64,000 nucleotides of DNA from Escherichia sp. E4742 (lineage in GTDB: Bacteria > Pseudomonadota > Gammaproteobacteria > Enterobacterales > Enterobacteriaceae). Each line of letters starts with the position of its first letter. Position 1 is the first letter of the stretch. This document shows, one piece after another, positions 29,764 to 39,612 of the stretch. Location of the stretch: positions 2,170,001-2,234,000 of the forward strand of contig NZ_CP040443.1 of assembly GCF_005843885.1 (NCBI RefSeq), read 5' to 3'. A program made the translations under genes and the position numbers. The notes under the pieces were generated by a model, which saw only the letters and a program-made list of their open reading frames with translations, was not told the origin of the DNA and did no database searches.

Positions 29764-30945
29764 TCAGGTTTGCTCAGATAGTGAATCTATGTAGTCAGCG
29801 TACCATTGCATCATTTCACGGCGGCCATCGAGATACTGAGCATGGTTATAAGTTCCCCTGATAGCATTTTTATCTACATGGGCTAACTGTGTTTCGATCC
29901 ACGATGAATTAAAACCCTGTTCGTGTAAAATAGTACTCATGGTGTGGCGGAAGCCATGTCCGGTTAGCCTACCTTTATATCCCAGTAACTCAATAACCTG
30001 ATTAATACTTTCCTTGCTTATAGGCTTGCGAGGATCGTTCCTGCCGATAAACACCAACGAATGATGTTTTGATATTGGCTCAAGCAGCTTAAACAGAGTA
30101 ATGACTTGTTCTGAAAGCGGCACAATATGAGGACGTTTCATCTTCATCACTTCTGCTGGAATTTCCCACAACTTTGCTTCAAAATTGATATCCTCCCAGC
30201 GAGCAAAGCGCAATTCTTGCGTGCGTACGCCAGTTAACATGATGATCTGAGTCGCTGTTTTTGTGATGATACTGCCGGTATAACCTGCTAGATCGTTAAG
30301 GAAGTAAGGAAGCTCATTAGCAGTAAGGAATGGGAAATGCACTTTCTTTGGTGTAGCTAACGCACCGGCAAGATCGGGGGCGGGATTGTAACTCGCTCTG
30401 CCAGTAATGATTGCAAAACGGAATACTTCTCCACAGCGTTGACGAACTTTACGCATTTTCTCCAACGCTCCGCGTTTCTCCATTTTACGTAAAGTTTCCA
30501 GTAGCTCCATTGGTTTAATATCAGCGATGGGACGTTTGCCAATATAGGGGAAGATGTCTTTTTCAAAGGTGTCAATGATTTCTGCACGGTAGCGTAGGGA
30601 CCAGCGATCTGCTTTAGACTGATGCCACTCGCGAGCAATCACTTCAAAGGTGTTTTCTGCATTCAGTTTCTGTGCAAGTTTCTCGGCTTTTTTAGTTTCT
30701 CCAGGATCTCCACCTGCCGCCAGAATCTTCTTAGCCGCATCACGTTTTTCACGGGCGTCAGCAAGAGAAACATCGGGGTAGACGCCAAAAGCGAGGCGTT
30801 TTTCTTTACCCGCAATGCGATATTTCATGCGCCAGTAGCGTGAGCCATTGGGAGCAACTTCAACGTATAATCCGCCTGCGTCGCTTATGCGGTATGCTTT
30901 TTCTCTGGGTTTTAATGCGCGTACTTTTGCATCAGTTAACGGCAT
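29764..30945 (-). CDS. P4-type tyrosine integrase of the selC island
   Basis: This full-length 393-residue integrase has the N-terminal arm-binding DUF4102 domain (MPLTDAKVRALKPREKAYRI, GGLYVEVAPNGSRYWRMKY). It also has a core-binding domain and a catalytic domain with ML-TGVRTQELRFARW (Arg), HGFRHTMSTILHE (H-x-x-R) and IRGTYNHAQYL (Tyr). A strong AAGGAGGAAA ribosome site precedes the ATG. It is transcribed away from selC and lies at the tRNA-proximal end of the island, the usual place for the enzyme that inserts and excises such islands at a tRNA 3' end. Confidence 0.93.
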   Translation of the reverse strand: MPLTDAKVRALKPREKAYRISDAGGLYVEVAPNGSRYWRMKYRIAGKEKRLAFGVYPDVSLADAREKRDAAKKILAAGGDPGETKKAEKLAQKLNAENTFEVIAREWHQSKADRWSLRYRAEIIDTFEKDIFPYIGKRPIADIKPMELLETLRKMEKRGALEKMRKVRQRCGEVFRFAIITGRASYNPAPDLAGALATPKKVHFPFLTANELPYFLNDLAGYTGSIITKTATQIIMLTGVRTQELRFARWEDINFEAKLWEIPAEVMKMKRPHIVPLSEQVITLFKLLEPISKHHSLVFIGRNDPRKPISKESINQVIELLGYKGRLTGHGFRHTMSTILHEQGFNSSWIETQLAHVDKNAIRGTYNHAQYLDGRREMMQWYADYIDSLSEQT

Positions 30946-31507
30946 CTTTGTTTCCTCCTTAATGCAAGAATGTTTTGGTAACCAGAGTTTGTTTATATGT
31001 AAGGGAAAGGGTCAACTTGGTCATTTTGACGTTCTAATAGACTCAGTTGAGAGGGGGCCTGTCCTTAGTAACATTGCTCTCTTTCTAGAGTGTTATATGC
31101 GCCAGATCGTAACCATTCTTGATTTTTTTTGTGCATCCTCTCTTAATTTGATGGTCTTGATTAAACATCACATTCGATGTGTGTTGTGGAACGAGATGTT
31201 TTTACCCTTTCCCGTCTATTCGACAAGCATTCTGAGCCCGTTGAATTTATGAGCAGAAGGCTCTTTACCGATAGAAAATTTGCAAGGTCTACTATGGGTA
31301 TCAGATGATGTTATTATTTGATTATGAAGTTTTTTTTATTGTTTTGGTGGCATGAACTTTCCTTTCAATATTTAGTTCCCCCAATTATGCCCCCAAAGGT
31401 ATATTGAAGTATGTTGACTCCTGTTGACCTCAGGATACAAAGAAAGCCTGATATATAAGGGATTAGAAGGGGGGGATTGACGTCGGGAGAGTTCAGTAGA
31501 GGCATTT
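30946..31507. other. integrase-selC intergenic region (island end)
   Basis: No gene is supported; short plus-strand frames lack family features. It must hold the integrase promoter and the right attachment-site core, which by rule overlaps the 3' end of selC (31508 onward). The other att copy lies outside the window. Confidence 0.6.
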
Positions 31508-31602
31508 TGGCGGAAGATCACAGGAGTCGAACCTGCCCGGGACCGCTGGCGGCCCCAACTGGATTTGAAGTCCAGCCGCCTCACCGGAGACGACGATCTT
31601 CC
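31508..31602 (-). tRNA. selC: tRNA-Sec (selenocysteine tRNA, anticodon UCA)
   Basis: The minus strand gives the 95-base selC sequence beginning GGAAGATCGTCGTCTCCGG and ending GTGATCTTCCGCCA, with CCA encoded. The anticodon TCA lies at 31566-31568 (TGA on the plus strand). It has the long acceptor and long variable arm of tRNA-Sec, which is charged with serine and converted to selenocysteine for UGA decoding. Its 3' end is a well-known insertion site for pathogenicity islands (LEE, SHI-2, phiR73). The sequence is intact after insertion. Confidence 0.97.
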
Positions 31603-31633
31603 GCGCCTCGATTGCTACATGGAGGCGGGGCGC

Positions 31634-31639
31634 ATTATA
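31634..31639 (-). promoter_or_regulatory. selC promoter -10 box
   Basis: TATAAT on the minus strand, 31 bases before the tRNA, followed by a GC-rich discriminator (GCGCCCCGCC) as in stable-RNA promoters. I see no convincing -35 hexamer at the right distance. Confidence 0.6.
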
Positions 31640-31896
31640 GCTAGTTCCTCGCCTTATCACATCCCCCATCACACTTTTTTCCGCTTCGTTTCACCTTGCC
31701 ATGATCCTCTTCACAGAAACTCTCGGCAAATCCATAAGTTACGCTTTGGCACAACCGCGCTCCCAGAAAAAAGAAACGTAAGTTGATAACAAAAAATAGC
31801 AATATCCGTATTCTTAAGGATGGTTTACGCCGTGCAATGAGCGGGAACGAACATGGTAATGAGATACTCTACTGTTTGTTATTTATTGAAAAAATG

Positions 31897-31921
31897 CCGG
31901 GTACGGCTGTGTCGTACCCGG
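31897..31921 (-). terminator. intrinsic terminator of yicH
   Basis: CCGGGTACG / CGTACCCGG stem with a 7-base loop. On the minus strand the stem is followed by a T-run, 13 bases after the yicH stop codon. Confidence 0.85.
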
Positions 31922-31933
31922 TGAGATTGATTT

Positions 31934-33643
31934 TTACTGCACTGGCTCTGTTGACGTAACTTCGCCACTGGAAACTACGCCAGCATTCATGGTTTGGGTT
32001 ACCTGCTGCTTTTCAGCGTTCACAGCATGGAGTTGCCCGCTAACCGTGGGTTTTAGCGGTGCATCGGCCTGAATATCGCCGCTGGCGGTAAGCTGAATAT
32101 TGCCGTCGCCAGTCAACGGTAATTCAGGCCATCCCCACTGTTGCAAAATATTCACCGGCACACCGCGTCCGTTCAGGCTGATATGAGTCTGGCGCTGCGG
32201 CGTTTGTGAAACACTGGCAGTGGCTTCCAGAATGCCTTTCTCGGTAAACGCGCTAAGTTCGCTGATATTCACCGTGCTGCTGTTGGCGGCCAGTGCCAGC
32301 GACGGACGGCGAACATCAACACGATTGAACGTCGCGGCGGCGGCATTCAGATTCGCTGTGCCACTCCAGACGCCCCATTGGTGATTGGCAACCAGTGTCA
32401 GATTCGCGCCATAGCCATCGAGCGCGGTGAGTTGCCATGGAAAGTCAGGGTCGATATCAATGATCAGGTTGCGGCTGGCGCTAAATCTCTTCAGTTGCAG
32501 ACTGTTTAACCAGCCGGGTGTTGTTTCCATCCATAACTGCTGCCAGTTTTTTGGCAGGGTATATTCCAGCCCGACAATTGCCGCATCATCGAGGATCAGC
32601 GTTTTCCCGTCGCGTTGCCAGTTTCCTGACGTTCTCACCATGCCACCTTCCCAACGGCTGGTAAACTGGCGCAGCGCCACGCCCTGCGGGGAAAACTCTG
32701 CGTTCATAATCGGGTCAAACAAATGTAGCGAACCATAAATAAACTCGCTGGCGTTCATCGACAGCTTTCCTTCCTGCGTCTGCCAGTCATCTTTAATGAA
32801 GGTCATGTTGCGCAAGCTGAGATCGAGATCGGTCACCGCCCAGTCCGGGCCTTGCAGGCGAGCATCTATCACTTCCAGGCGACCAATCTGTAACGAAGGC
32901 ACAGAGCGCAATGGCGCAAAGAAATCAGTCAGCGATTTTTCGCTTTGCAGACGGATATCCGCCATGCGCAGGTTTTCCACCTGCCAGCTACCGTCGGCAT
33001 TACGCTGCGCGTTTCCGGTTAATGTACCGTGCGCGATATCGGCACCCAGATTGGTCAGCGTAACGCGATCGTTATCAATACTGCCTTCAACCAACACATT
33101 GGTGGCAGGAACATCATTGAGCGACAGGGAGCCAGCACTGAACTGAATCTGCGCTTTCGTTCCCAACACTTTACCGGCTTCTGGCGACCACGGAATGACG
33201 CCGCCATTTACCCGCTGAGCACTTAATTTCCACTCGCTATTTGGGCTATTAAATGCCATATCGCGCAGTTGCAGGCGATCGGCTTTGAACGGTAGCGGGG
33301 CGGTCTGGTCGGTGAGATTCAGCGTCCCGTTTTCCAGCAGAATGGTATCGACATGGCGCGGTTCGGTCAGTTGCCGACTACTCAAGGCGATATCAACACT
33401 TTTTGCCACCAGGGTAGCGGGCTGTCCATCACGACCAAACGTGACGTTCTCCAGTATGATATGAGACGGCGCGGAAAAGCGGTGATCCATTGCCCCGAAG
33501 ACCAAATGGTAGTCGCTATTTTCGGAAATCCATGCGCTGATATGCTCCGCACCCCAACGGGTTTGCAGAAGAAAATAGAGGCCAGTTATCACTACGAGTA
33601 GCGCGACGAAAATGTAGAGAAGCAGCTTCCCAATAAATTTCAT
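31934..33643 (-). CDS. yicH: YicH, AsmA-family inner-membrane-anchored protein
   Basis: A 569-residue AsmA-like protein. A single N-terminal membrane anchor (MKFIGKLLLYIFVALLVVIT...) precedes a long periplasmic region of beta-rich repeats. AsmA-type proteins form bridges thought to move phospholipid between the membranes; the specific role of YicH is less clear. The start at 33643 gives the usual length; upstream residues in the same frame are not conserved. It is the first protein-coding backbone gene after selC. Confidence 0.93.
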   Translation of the reverse strand: MKFIGKLLLYIFVALLVVITGLYFLLQTRWGAEHISAWISENSDYHLVFGAMDHRFSAPSHIILENVTFGRDGQPATLVAKSVDIALSSRQLTEPRHVDTILLENGTLNLTDQTAPLPFKADRLQLRDMAFNSPNSEWKLSAQRVNGGVIPWSPEAGKVLGTKAQIQFSAGSLSLNDVPATNVLVEGSIDNDRVTLTNLGADIAHGTLTGNAQRNADGSWQVENLRMADIRLQSEKSLTDFFAPLRSVPSLQIGRLEVIDARLQGPDWAVTDLDLSLRNMTFIKDDWQTQEGKLSMNASEFIYGSLHLFDPIMNAEFSPQGVALRQFTSRWEGGMVRTSGNWQRDGKTLILDDAAIVGLEYTLPKNWQQLWMETTPGWLNSLQLKRFSASRNLIIDIDPDFPWQLTALDGYGANLTLVANHQWGVWSGTANLNAAAATFNRVDVRRPSLALAANSSTVNISELSAFTEKGILEATASVSQTPQRQTHISLNGRGVPVNILQQWGWPELPLTGDGNIQLTASGDIQADAPLKPTVSGQLHAVNAEKQQVTQTMNAGVVSSGEVTSTEPVQ

Positions 33644-33764
33644 AGTCTTCCATCCCGCGAAATACACATAAGGGAGTTATGCACGATTTACGCGCATTCC
33701 TCAAGGCGGGAATGGTGAAAGAGGGGCGCTGCGGCGGTAAAGAAACTTACCGCCGCTAAGTGAA

Positions 33765-35156
33765 TTACGGTTTTTCCGGCGGGAAAATCAGGTTCAGCAC
33801 AATGGCAGTAATACCGCCAGCGGCAATACCTGAAGAGAGCAGGTTTTTCAGCCAGTCAGGGGCAAATTGCAAAATCAGCGGCTGCTGAGAAACGCCCAGA
33901 CCGACGGCCAGCGACAGTGCAATAATCAGAATTGCCCGACGGTTCAGCGGCTCGCGGGAAACGATGCGTACACCGGATGCGGCGATGGTGCCAAACATCA
34001 CAAGCGTAGCGCCGCCCAGAACTGGCTCTGGGATGTGTTGCACGAAACCACTCACTGCCGGGAACAGGCCCAGCACGATCAGCATCAGCGCCACCACAAA
34101 ACCGACATAACGGCTGGCAACACCCGTTAACTGAATTACACCGTTGTTCTGTCCGAAGCAGGAGTTCGGGAAGGTGTTAAATACTGCCGAGACAAACGAG
34201 TTCAGGCCGTTTGCCAGCACGCCGCCTTTCAGACGTTTCATGTACAGCGGGCCGGAAACCGGCTGTTCGGAAACGTCAGAGGTCGCGGTGATATCGCCAA
34301 TGGTTTCCAGTGAGGTGATCATAAAGACCAGCATCAGCGGCAGCAGTAGGCTCCATTCAATACCAAGACCGTAATAGAGCGGCGTTGGTACCATAATCAG
34401 TTCTTGCGTCATCGGTTCGTTGCTTTCTGGCAACATACCCATAAACCACGCCAGCGCATATCCGGCCGCCATCGCAATCACCAGCGAGGCCACGCGTAAG
34501 TAAGGGTTACGTTGGCGGTTAAGCAGAATGATTAAAGCTAAGACCACGCCCGCCAGCAGCAGGTTTTTCGGTGCGCCAAAGGTGTTGTCGCTCATGGCCG
34601 CATAGCCGCCACCAATGGACGTTAACCCAACCTGAATTAGCGACAGGCCGATAATCATCACCACGACGCCAGAAACCAGCGGCGTAATAATGCGGCGCGC
34701 CAGATGCAGTACGCGGGAGATCACCATCTCCGTGCAACTTGCCAACATCAGGGTACCAAACAGTGCCGCCATCATGGTGGGAACATCAGCACCACCGGTC
34801 TTCAGCGCCGTGCCGCCCATAATCAGCGGGGCAACGAAGTTGAAACTGGTCCCCTGAATCGACAACAACCCGGAACCTACCGGCCCCTAGGCTTTAATCT
34901 GAATAATCGATGCCACACCGGAGGCAAACAGCGACATACTAATAATGTGTTGTGTGTCCTGTGCCGGTAAACCTAGCGCCTGGCAGATGAGAAGCGCAGG
35001 GGTGATCACCGCGACAAACATCGCCAGCAGGTGTTGACAGGCGGCAAACAGAGTTTGAGCAAGCGGTGGACGATCTTCAAGACGATAAATCAGTTCGCTG
35101 TTTTGAGTCTGCGCAACCGGTTGCGCATTTTCTGACTCGAGGGTGGAAACAGACAT
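33765..35156 (-). pseudogene. xanP: xanP (xanthine permease) with an in-frame nonsense codon
   Basis: Both parts match the 463-residue xanthine/proton symporter XanP (NCS2/NAT family) in one continuous frame. TAG at 34887-34889 interrupts the sequence ASIIQIKA-*-GPVGSGLLSIQGTS, where the usual residue is Trp (TGG). The first 89 residues would be made as a truncated peptide. The remaining 373 codons, covering most of the membrane helices and the NAT signature, follow without further damage. The length with the stop read through is exactly 463, so the event is a single recent substitution. A late start (for example at 34868) could make a partial protein but would lack the first helices. Confidence 0.9.
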
Positions 35157-35435
35157 CGAAAACAATCCCGTGGTGGCAAAGCGGGCATTTTAGCTGACCG
35201 AAAGGTAAAAGCAAACGTTTGCCATGCATTCTCCTAAATATTTAAATGCGATAAATGCACTTTTTTATATAACTTTTGGTTGTTTTCTGCTTAAAATCCA
35301 TGCCATTTTTTTATTTTCAGCTGAGAATTCGAACCGGGATAGCATGACTCGATACTCGTCATATTTCGCCCTACTGCACATGCGCGATGAAGTATGACGA
35401 GTGTGAAAGAGTGGTGCGGACACAAAGGAGTAACT

Positions 35436-36641
35436 ATGTTTCATCTCGATACTTTAGCAACGCTTGTTGCTGCAACGCTGACGTTGCTGCTCGGGCGCAA
35501 GTTGGTCCATTCCGTCTCCTTTCTGAAGAAATACACCATACCGGAACCTGTTGCGGGTGGTTTATTGGTGGCGCTGGCGTTGCTGGTGCTGAAAAAAACC
35601 ATGGGCTGGGAAGTCAATTTTGATATGTCCCTGCGCGATCCGTTGATGCTGGCTTTCTTTGCCACCATCGGCCTGAACGCCAACATTGCCAGCTTACGTG
35701 CCGGTGGCCGTGTGGTGGGTATTTTCCTGATTGTGGTTGTTGGCCTGTTGGTGATGCAAAATGCCATCGGTATTGGTATGGCCAGTCTGTTAGGTCTTGA
35801 TCCGCTGATGGGGCTGTTAGCAGGGTCTATTACGCTTTCTGGCGGTCATGGGACTGGCGCGGCGTGGAGTAAATTGTTCATTGAACGTTACGGCTTTACT
35901 AATGCGACGGAAGTCGCAATGGCCTGTGCAACGTTCGGTCTGGTGCTGGGCGGCTTGATTGGGGGGCCGGTGGCGCGGTATCTGGTGAAACACTCCACTA
36001 CACCGAACGGTATTCCGGATGACCAGGAAGTCCCGACGGCGTTCGAAAAGCCAGATGTAGGACGCATGATCACTTCGCTGGTACTGATTGAAACCATCGC
36101 GCTAATTGCTATCTGCCTGACGGTGGGGAAAATTGTTGCGCAACTTTTGGCTGGCACTGCTTTTGAATTACCAACCTTTGTTTGTGTGCTGTTTGTAGGC
36201 GTGATTCTGAGCAACGGTCTGTCAATGATGGGCTTTTATCGCGTCTTTGAACGTGCGGTATCGGTGCTGGGTAACGTAAGTCTGTCGTTGTTCCTGGCGA
36301 TGGCGCTGATGGGGCTGAAACTGTGGGAGCTGGCTTCGCTGGCGCTGCCGATGCTGGCGATTCTGGTGGTACAGACCATCTTCATGGCGTTGTATGCCAT
36401 CTTCGTCACCTGGCGCATGATGGGCAAAAACTACGATGCGGCGGTGCTTGCTGCGGGTCATTGTGGCTTTGGTCTTGGTGCGACACCAACGGCAATCGCC
36501 AACATGCAGGCGATTACTGAACGCTTTGGCCCGTCGCACATGGCGTTCCTGGTAGTGCCGATGGTCGGTGCGTTCTTTATCGATATCGTTAACGCCCTGG
36601 TGATTAAGCTGTATTTGATGTTGCCGATTTTTGCGGGGTAA
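35436..36641 (+). CDS. gltS: sodium/glutamate symporter GltS
   Basis: This 401-residue sodium-dependent glutamate transporter of the ESS family has about ten membrane helices, beginning MFHLDTLATLVAATLTLLLG. The two pore-loop glycine motifs SGGHGTGAAW and GHCGFGLGATPTAIANM are in place. An AAAGGAG ribosome site precedes ATG 35436; the in-frame ATG at 35394 lacks one. It is divergent from xanP and convergent with recG, separated from the latter by REP elements. Confidence 0.96.
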   Translation: MFHLDTLATLVAATLTLLLGRKLVHSVSFLKKYTIPEPVAGGLLVALALLVLKKTMGWEVNFDMSLRDPLMLAFFATIGLNANIASLRAGGRVVGIFLIVVVGLLVMQNAIGIGMASLLGLDPLMGLLAGSITLSGGHGTGAAWSKLFIERYGFTNATEVAMACATFGLVLGGLIGGPVARYLVKHSTTPNGIPDDQEVPTAFEKPDVGRMITSLVLIETIALIAICLTVGKIVAQLLAGTAFELPTFVCVLFVGVILSNGLSMMGFYRVFERAVSVLGNVSLSLFLAMALMGLKLWELASLALPMLAILVVQTIFMALYAIFVTWRMMGKNYDAAVLAAGHCGFGLGATPTAIANMQAITERFGPSHMAFLVVPMVGAFFIDIVNALVIKLYLMLPIFAG

Positions 36642-36683
36642 CCGATGAAGCGGCGGTGTAAGCGCCGCTGCAACAAAGACAAA

Positions 36684-36784
36684 TGCCTGATGAGCTTCGC
36701 TTATCAGGCCTACATATTGATTCACAATTTATTGAGTTCGTAAGTTTCTGTAGGCCGGATAAGGCGTTCACGCCGCATCCGGCA
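36684..36784. repeat. REP/BIME pair between gltS and recG
   Basis: Two facing repetitive extragenic palindromes: TGCCTGATGAGCTTCGC...TTATCAGGCCTAC (36684-36713) and TGTAGGCCGGATAAGGCG...GCCGCATCCGGCA (36749-36784). This is typical between convergent E. coli genes, where REPs protect mRNA 3' ends and bind gyrase or IHF. Confidence 0.9.
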
Positions 36785-36829
36785 GGAAGGTAGATCAACC
36801 TGAAACGGCGGTCTTCTCACCGCCGCCTT

Positions 36830-38911
36830 TTACGCATTCGAGTAACGTTCAGTCTCTGGCATCCAGCGTTCTATCAGGGCTTTTGCCTGCTGTGGGTAAC
36901 GTTCGTGAATATGTCGCGCCAGGCGCTGAACTTCCGGGATCATCGCCTGATCGCGCAGTAAATCTGCCACTTTAAATTCGGCATTACCTGTCTGACGCGT
37001 ACCTAACAGTTCACCCGGTCCACGTATCTCCAAATCTTTCTGCGCAATCACAAAACCGTCGTTACTATCACGCAGCACTTGCAGGCGGATTTGCGCCGTT
37101 TTGGAGAGCGGTGTTTTGTAGAGCAGGACACAGTGAGAAGCCACCGCGCCACGACCCACGCGCCCGCGAAGCTGGTGTAACTGCGCCAGACCCAGACGCT
37201 CCGGGTTTTCGATAATCATCAGACTGGCGTTAGGCACATCAACGCCCACTTCAATAACGGTAGTGGCAACCAGCAGGTGTAACTCGCCTTGTTTAAACGA
37301 CGCCATCACCGCCTGCTTCTCGGCAGGCTTCATACGCCCATGTACCAGACCGACATTCAACTCTGGTAGCGCCAGTTTCAACTCTTCCCACGTGGCTTCC
37401 GCCGCCTGCGCTTCCAGTAATTCCGATTCTTCAATCAACGTACAAACCCAGTACGCCTGACGGCCTTCCGTCATGCAGGCGTGGCGCACGCGGTCGATAA
37501 TATCGTTACGGCGCGTATCAGGAATTGCCACTGTCGTCACTGGGGTACGTCCTGGCGGCAGTTCATCAATGACTGAGGTGTCGAGATCGGCATACGCGGT
37601 CATTGCCAGCGTGCGGGGGATCGGCGTGGCTGTCATGATCAACTGATGTGGATGAAAGCCCTGTTGCTGGCCTTTCTCCCACAATGCCAGACGCTGATGC
37701 ACGCCAAAGCGATGCTGTTCGTCGATAATCACCAGCGCCAGGCCGTTAAACTGCACCTGTTCCTGGAAAATGGCATGAGTGCCAACAATCATCTGCACCT
37801 GACCGCTGGCGATGGCTTCTTGCTGAGCCAGTCGCGCTTTACCTTTCTGCTTACCGGCGAGCCAGCCCACGTCGATACCGAGCGGTTCAAACCAGTTGCG
37901 GAAGTTATTGGCGTGCTGCTCGGCAAGTAACTCGGTTGGTGCCATCAGCGCCACCTGTTTGCCGTGCGCAATCGCACGCAGCGCGGCGAGGGCGGCGACC
38001 AGCGTTTTACCGGAACCTACATCGCCCTGTACCAGACGCATCATCGGCACATCCAGCGCCATATCGCGCTCGATCTCCGCCACTACGCGTGCCTGTGCGC
38101 CCGTTGGCTTGAACGGTAAGGCGGCGAGGAGTTTATTTTTCAGCGCGTCATTGGCGCTAAGCGGCTGGGCATGGAAACGTTGCGCTCCGGCGCGTAACGC
38201 CAGCATGCTAAGGTTGTGCGCCAGCAGTTCTTCCAGAATCAGACGACGTTGCGCCGGATGCTGCCCGGTTTCCAGATCGCTAAGTTGCAGCGTTGGCGGT
38301 GGGCGATGCAGAGTGCGCAACGCTTCCGGTAACGTCATCATTCCTTGTGACAGCTCCGGCGGCAGGAGTTCTTCAATGGCGCAGGTGTCGAGCAGATCCA
38401 GCGCCTGGTCAGTTAATTTACGCAGCGTCGCCTGCTTTACGCCTTCCGTTGTTGGATAAACCGGCGTGAGCGTTTCCTGCAACTCTGGCGTACTGAGATC
38501 GCCCTGTACGCGGTATTCCGGGTGGATCATCTCCGCACCATATTTACCGCGCTTTGCTTCGCCATAGGCCAGCACGCGGCGGCCCGTCGCCAGGCTATTT
38601 TTCATCGCCGCGCTGAAGTTGAAAAAGCGCATGGTGAGAATGCCGGAACCATCGCTGATCTGGCAGGTCATCATCCGCCGACCGCCGAAGGAGATATTGC
38701 AATTCAGCACTTCGCCTTCCACCGTGGCATAAACGCCCGGCAGTAGTTCACCGATGGGGTAGAGATGGGTGCGATCTTCGTAGCGCAGGGGAAGGTGTAA
38801 GAGTAAATCCTGCACGGTATGCAGATTGATTTTCGCCAGCTTGTTACTAAGCGCTGCGCCAACGCCCGTTAGGGAACTGAGTGGGACAGCATCTAACAGG
38901 CGACCTTTCAT
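36830..38911 (-). CDS. recG: ATP-dependent DNA helicase RecG
   Basis: This 693-residue branch-migrating helicase reverses stalled forks and unwinds R-loops and Holliday junctions. The N-terminal wedge/OB domain is followed by Walker A (GDVGSGKTLVAALA), motif II as DEQH (IIDEQHRFGVHQR), motif III TATPIPRTLAM, and QLRGRVGRG. Start 38911 (MKGRLLDAVPLSSL) gives the standard length. It is the last gene of the gmk-rpoZ-spoT-trmH-recG operon, five bases after trmH. Confidence 0.97.
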   Translation of the reverse strand: MKGRLLDAVPLSSLTGVGAALSNKLAKINLHTVQDLLLHLPLRYEDRTHLYPIGELLPGVYATVEGEVLNCNISFGGRRMMTCQISDGSGILTMRFFNFSAAMKNSLATGRRVLAYGEAKRGKYGAEMIHPEYRVQGDLSTPELQETLTPVYPTTEGVKQATLRKLTDQALDLLDTCAIEELLPPELSQGMMTLPEALRTLHRPPPTLQLSDLETGQHPAQRRLILEELLAHNLSMLALRAGAQRFHAQPLSANDALKNKLLAALPFKPTGAQARVVAEIERDMALDVPMMRLVQGDVGSGKTLVAALAALRAIAHGKQVALMAPTELLAEQHANNFRNWFEPLGIDVGWLAGKQKGKARLAQQEAIASGQVQMIVGTHAIFQEQVQFNGLALVIIDEQHRFGVHQRLALWEKGQQQGFHPHQLIMTATPIPRTLAMTAYADLDTSVIDELPPGRTPVTTVAIPDTRRNDIIDRVRHACMTEGRQAYWVCTLIEESELLEAQAAEATWEELKLALPELNVGLVHGRMKPAEKQAVMASFKQGELHLLVATTVIEVGVDVPNASLMIIENPERLGLAQLHQLRGRVGRGAVASHCVLLYKTPLSKTAQIRLQVLRDSNDGFVIAQKDLEIRGPGELLGTRQTGNAEFKVADLLRDQAMIPEVQRLARHIHERYPQQAKALIERWMPETERYSNA

Positions 38912-38916
38912 GGCAC

Positions 38917-39606
38917 TTACCCTGCAGCCTGCATAGTGGCCCACCAGTCGGCATCGGCTTCAATTTCGCCTTGCTGATTGACGTGGGGGTAAGGCAGGCC
39001 TTTGCGTTTTGCGACTTTCGCCAGCACCGGATAGCCGCCTTCAAATAACAAACGTTGTTGCTCTGCTTCCGGCAACATACTGTTTTCACGCAGGTACATG
39101 CTTGCGTTTTGCCGCTGGCGCTGGGCTTCGTAAAGAATGAGGGCTGAGGCAACGGAAACATTCAGCGACTGCACCATGCCGATCATCGGAATGATGATGT
39201 CCTGATCCGCCAGGGCTAATGCTTCCTGAGTGATGCCCGTTTTCTCCTGACCCATCAAAATACAGGTCGGGCGGGTGTAATCAATTTCGCGGAAATCGAC
39301 AGCGTTATCAGAAAGATGGGTTGCCAGAATCTGCATGCCCTGGCCTTTCAGATGGGCGACGGCATCGCCAATGGTACGGTGCGTTTTCACCTGTACCCAA
39401 CTGTTGCTGCCAGCCGCAGCCGAAGCCATAGTGCGCATCCGGCTACCAGGCCAGACGGCGTGGACTTCGTGTACGCCAACGGCATCTGCGGTACGAATAA
39501 TCGCAGAAACGTTATGGGGTTTGTGGACCTGCTCCATGCAGACGGTCAGATCAGGCTGCCGCCTGGCGAGCATTTCGCAGATACGTGCATAACGTGTTGG
39601 GTTCAT
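38917..39606 (-). CDS. trmH: tRNA (guanosine-18-2'-O)-methyltransferase TrmH
   Basis: A 229-residue SPOUT-class methyltransferase that modifies G18 in the D-loop of several tRNAs. The SPOUT motifs are NVSAIIRTADAVGV (motif 1), ILMGQEKTGIT (motif 2) and IPMIGMVQSLNVSVASALIL (motif 3, knot region). Between spoT (6 bases) and recG in the spoT operon. Confidence 0.96.
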   Translation of the reverse strand: MNPTRYARICEMLARRQPDLTVCMEQVHKPHNVSAIIRTADAVGVHEVHAVWPGSRMRTMASAAAGSNSWVQVKTHRTIGDAVAHLKGQGMQILATHLSDNAVDFREIDYTRPTCILMGQEKTGITQEALALADQDIIIPMIGMVQSLNVSVASALILYEAQRQRQNASMYLRENSMLPEAEQQRLLFEGGYPVLAKVAKRKGLPYPHVNQQGEIEADADWWATMQAAG

Positions 39607-39612
39607 AAAACA

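Larger units (their letters stand above)
31603..31933. other. selC-yicH intergenic region lacking yicIJ
   Basis: Apart from the selC promoter and the yicH terminator, nothing is coded here. In K-12 the alpha-xylosidase gene yicI and the transporter gene yicJ occupy this interval. Confidence 0.7.

Noticed and set aside
31565..31786. Plus-strand frame over selC
   Set aside because: Overlaps the tRNA gene and its promoter; no coding signs.
38847..39161. 104-codon minus-strand frame across the recG/trmH junction
   Set aside because: Out-of-frame shadow of trmH and recG, which are both full length.
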